The position numbers were made by a program, and so were the translations under genes. Below are positions 50,631 through 52,444 of a DNA stretch of 52,444 nucleotides, in pieces (the stretch's first letter is position 1; each line of letters opens with the position of its first letter). Source of the DNA: Lachnospiraceae bacterium (GTDB lineage: Bacteria > Bacillota > Clostridia > Lachnospirales > Lachnospiraceae); the NCBI GenBank assembly GCA_022799755.1, contig JAAWOU010000019.1:1-52444 (forward strand). Direction: 5' to 3'. The notes beneath the pieces are model-generated. The model was given only the letters and a program-made list of their open reading frames with translations. It had not been told where the DNA came from and did no database searches.

Positions 50631-52444
50631 ATGAACAATATCTGCCGTGACATTTTCAGAGCCATCCACGAGGGAAAATGGCTGCAGATCGAGTACAGGA
50701 ACAGAGAAAGCCAGGTCACGAAATACTCTATTCTGACCTCTCAGATCGTGGAGGGGTCTTATCAGCCTGTCAATGAGGAACTGGTGGAGGACATCAGCCT
50801 GAATTCCCACAGATACAAATCCCTCTTCGACAATTCTCCCAACCTGAAAATCCTGAATTACCTGGAAATATGCAACCGCATGGACACGGTGCCCTACCAT
50901 TCGGACTTTGCTTTGGTCCGCTATCTGGACAGGGAGAGCTTCCAGGGGGAGGGCTATGCGCTGGACGGGGAACAGTTCCGCACCATAGTCCGGAATTTCC
51001 AGAGGAGGACGGAAAAAGAAAAGGAAAAAGCCACCAGGCTTTCCATCCAGCAGCTTGCCATGAACGTGCTCAGCATCCACACCGCAAGAGGACTCTACGT
51101 GCTGGCCTGCCGCAAACTCCAGCTGGACGTGAAAAACCGCCTCCTGCGGCCGGAGGAGGACATCACCATCTGCACCGAGTACAGCTATGGGGAGGTAAAG
51201 GAGAATATCCGCAGATACCTGGATGGGGACGAATACGAGCTGCTAAAGGATTTCGAGAAGAACCAGGAGAAGATCAAGGACTGTATCATGCGCCGCAGCG
51301 GCCGGGTAATGGGGGTGGACGACATGCCCTACGTCATCGGCATGGGGATGGATATTGCCCTGGATCTTCACTCGGAATACCAGGCCATCATAAAGATGTA
51401 CGACGAGGACAGGAGCACGGTGCCCCTGAAAGCTTTTTTCGGGGATCTGCTGGACAGGCCTCTGCGCAGGAAGAACTATCCCCTGGCCTTGATCAGCCGC
51501 CAGACCAATCTGGATCAGCTCCTGGCCATCCACAATGCCATGAAGTACCCCCTGGCCTATATCCAGGGGCCGCCGGGCACCGGGAAGACCAACACCATTC
51601 TCAATACCATAGTAACCGCCTTTTTCAACGAAAAAACGGTACTTTTCGCCTCTTATAACAACCACCCGATCAATACGGTATTCGAAAAGCTGACGGATTT
51701 AAGATACCAGGGGAAGCGGATTCCATTCCCTGTCCTGCGGCTGGGAAATGTGGACAAGGTTCGGGAGTCCATAAAGTATATCCGAAACCTGTACGAGCAA
51801 GTTCAGGGCATAATGGTATTTGAGGGCACCCTGGACCGGAGGAAAGGGGACAGAGCCAACCGTGCGAAGAACCTGTCCAACCTGCTGCGCAGATATGAGG
51901 AAGTGCTGGACTTAAAGGAGCGCAGCGAGACCCTGAACCGTCTGCTTGAGTACCAGAGCCGGGTGCAGATGTCCATGGAGATGCTGCCCTTTCAGGCGGA
52001 CCTCCAGGGCAGACAGCTTGGACAGGTGCAGAAGCGGATCGGACAGATGGGGGAGATCACGGACGGGGATGCCCTGGCCCTGCTGGACGACGATCAGGAG
52101 GAGCTGTGCAAATACCTCTATTACACTTCGGCGCGTTATCTCAAAAAAATGGATGATAAAAAATATGCGGGGTTGCGAAAGATTCTGTTCGATACGGAGG
52201 AAGAACAGCAGACCGCCGCTTTTTCCAAATACCTGACAGAGACTGCAAACGTGAAAAAACTCCAGGAAATCTTTCCCATTATCATAACTACCTGCATCTC
52301 CGCTCACAGGCTGGGGGAGCCGGGGCCCATGTTCGACATGGTCATCATGGACGAGGCCAGCCAGTGCAACACGGCGGTGTCTCTGGTGCCCATCCTGCGG
52401 GGGGAGAGCCTGATGCTGGTGGGGGATCCCCAGCAGCTCAACCC
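50631..52444 (+). CDS. SF1-type helicase/AAA ATPase, 3' end beyond the window
   Basis: The open frame gives 604 residues and continues past the window. The N-terminus (about 8-60; HEGKWLQIEYRNRESQ) resembles a WYL-type beta domain; Walker A is YIQGPPGTGKTNTIL near residue 312, Walker B with Ser-Gln is VIMDEASQCN near residue 574, and VGDPQQLNP follows. This pattern belongs to the DNA2/Upf1-like SF1 helicases (AAA_11/AAA_12). Such proteins unwind nucleic acid and occur in defence and repair systems; which applies cannot be decided without the C-terminus. GAGGAG of the last 18-bp repeat is its ribosome site. Confidence 0.85.
   Translation, partial: MNNICRDIFRAIHEGKWLQIEYRNRESQVTKYSILTSQIVEGSYQPVNEELVEDISLNSHRYKSLFDNSPNLKILNYLEICNRMDTVPYHSDFALVRYLDRESFQGEGYALDGEQFRTIVRNFQRRTEKEKEKATRLSIQQLAMNVLSIHTARGLYVLACRKLQLDVKNRLLRPEEDITICTEYSYGEVKENIRRYLDGDEYELLKDFEKNQEKIKDCIMRRSGRVMGVDDMPYVIGMGMDIALDLHSEYQAIIKMYDEDRSTVPLKAFFGDLLDRPLRRKNYPLALISRQTNLDQLLAIHNAMKYPLAYIQGPPGTGKTNTILNTIVTAFFNEKTVLFASYNNHPINTVFEKLTDLRYQGKRIPFPVLRLGNVDKVRESIKYIRNLYEQVQGIMVFEGTLDRRKGDRANRAKNLSNLLRRYEEVLDLKERSETLNRLLEYQSRVQMSMEMLPFQADLQGRQLGQVQKRIGQMGEITDGDALALLDDDQEELCKYLYYTSARYLKKMDDKKYAGLRKILFDTEEEQQTAAFSKYLTETANVKKLQEIFPIIITTCISAHRLGEPGPMFDMVIMDEASQCNTAVSLVPILRGESLMLVGDPQQLN

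Overview
The window looks like chromosomal DNA from a gut-type member of Lachnospiraceae (Clostridia, Bacillota). The indications are strong AGGAGG-type ribosome binding sites, a moderately GC-rich coding background with AT-rich islands, two LplA/LplB/YtcP-type oligosaccharide ABC systems, GntR/LacI hybrid repressors, a DUF1934 gene, a SARP regulator with a degenerate GGDEF-like tail, and Rpn-type nuclease genes. This assignment is inferred from gene content only. No rRNA or tRNA gene and no CRISPR array was recognised.

Region 1 (1-3.9 kb, + strand): a triple zinc-ribbon/AP2 DNA-binding protein, a class B sortase, a 38-bp tandem repeat block, a SARP-type regulator and a small hypothetical protein. 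Region 2 (3.9-8.0 kb, - strand): housekeeping genes ispE, a GntR/FCD regulator, a small membrane protein, murI and a DUF1934 gene, with a separate DUF5610-like gene downstream. Region 3 (8.1-13.2 kb, +): a chemoreceptor coupled to an FMN-binding lipoprotein, then an ABC-F ATPase preceded by a short leader ORF and an attenuator-like terminator.

Region 4 (13.2-45.9 kb) is a large carbohydrate-utilisation region. It holds a frameshifted membrane-bound AraC-type regulator facing an LplA/LplB/YtcP transporter, GH35, an O-acyltransferase, a YitT protein, an esterase, and GH38, GH92, an epimerase, GH78, an SGNH hydrolase and a DUF1861 protein. A second transporter and a GH38-like protein follow. None of the glycosidases has a signal peptide, which suggests import of oligosaccharides and cytoplasmic trimming of mannose-, galactose- and rhamnose-containing glycans. 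Two paralogous GntR/LacI regulators lie here. A shared 14-bp motif (TATATTAAAGTATA and close variants) sits in or beside the promoters of the first regulator/GH38, GH78, SGNH and second-transporter genes, defining a likely local regulon. Two Rpn-type genes, one intact and one truncated, sit in AT-rich patches.

Region 5 (46-52.4 kb): a mazEF pair, then a membrane-lipid group (PAP2 phosphatase, YbhN-type flippase-like protein, CDP-alcohol phosphatidyltransferase, phosphatidylserine decarboxylase), and finally an SF1 helicase-like ATPase cut by the window end and preceded by three 18-bp repeats that each carry a ribosome binding site and an ATG.

The least explained structures are a 143-bp MITE-like element at 13409-13551 with perfect 14-bp terminal inverted repeats and 8-bp flanking direct repeats, with a diverged relative at 19793 and an end fragment at 8127; the attenuator leader of the ABC-F gene; the shared operator set; and the iterated start-site repeats ahead of the helicase.
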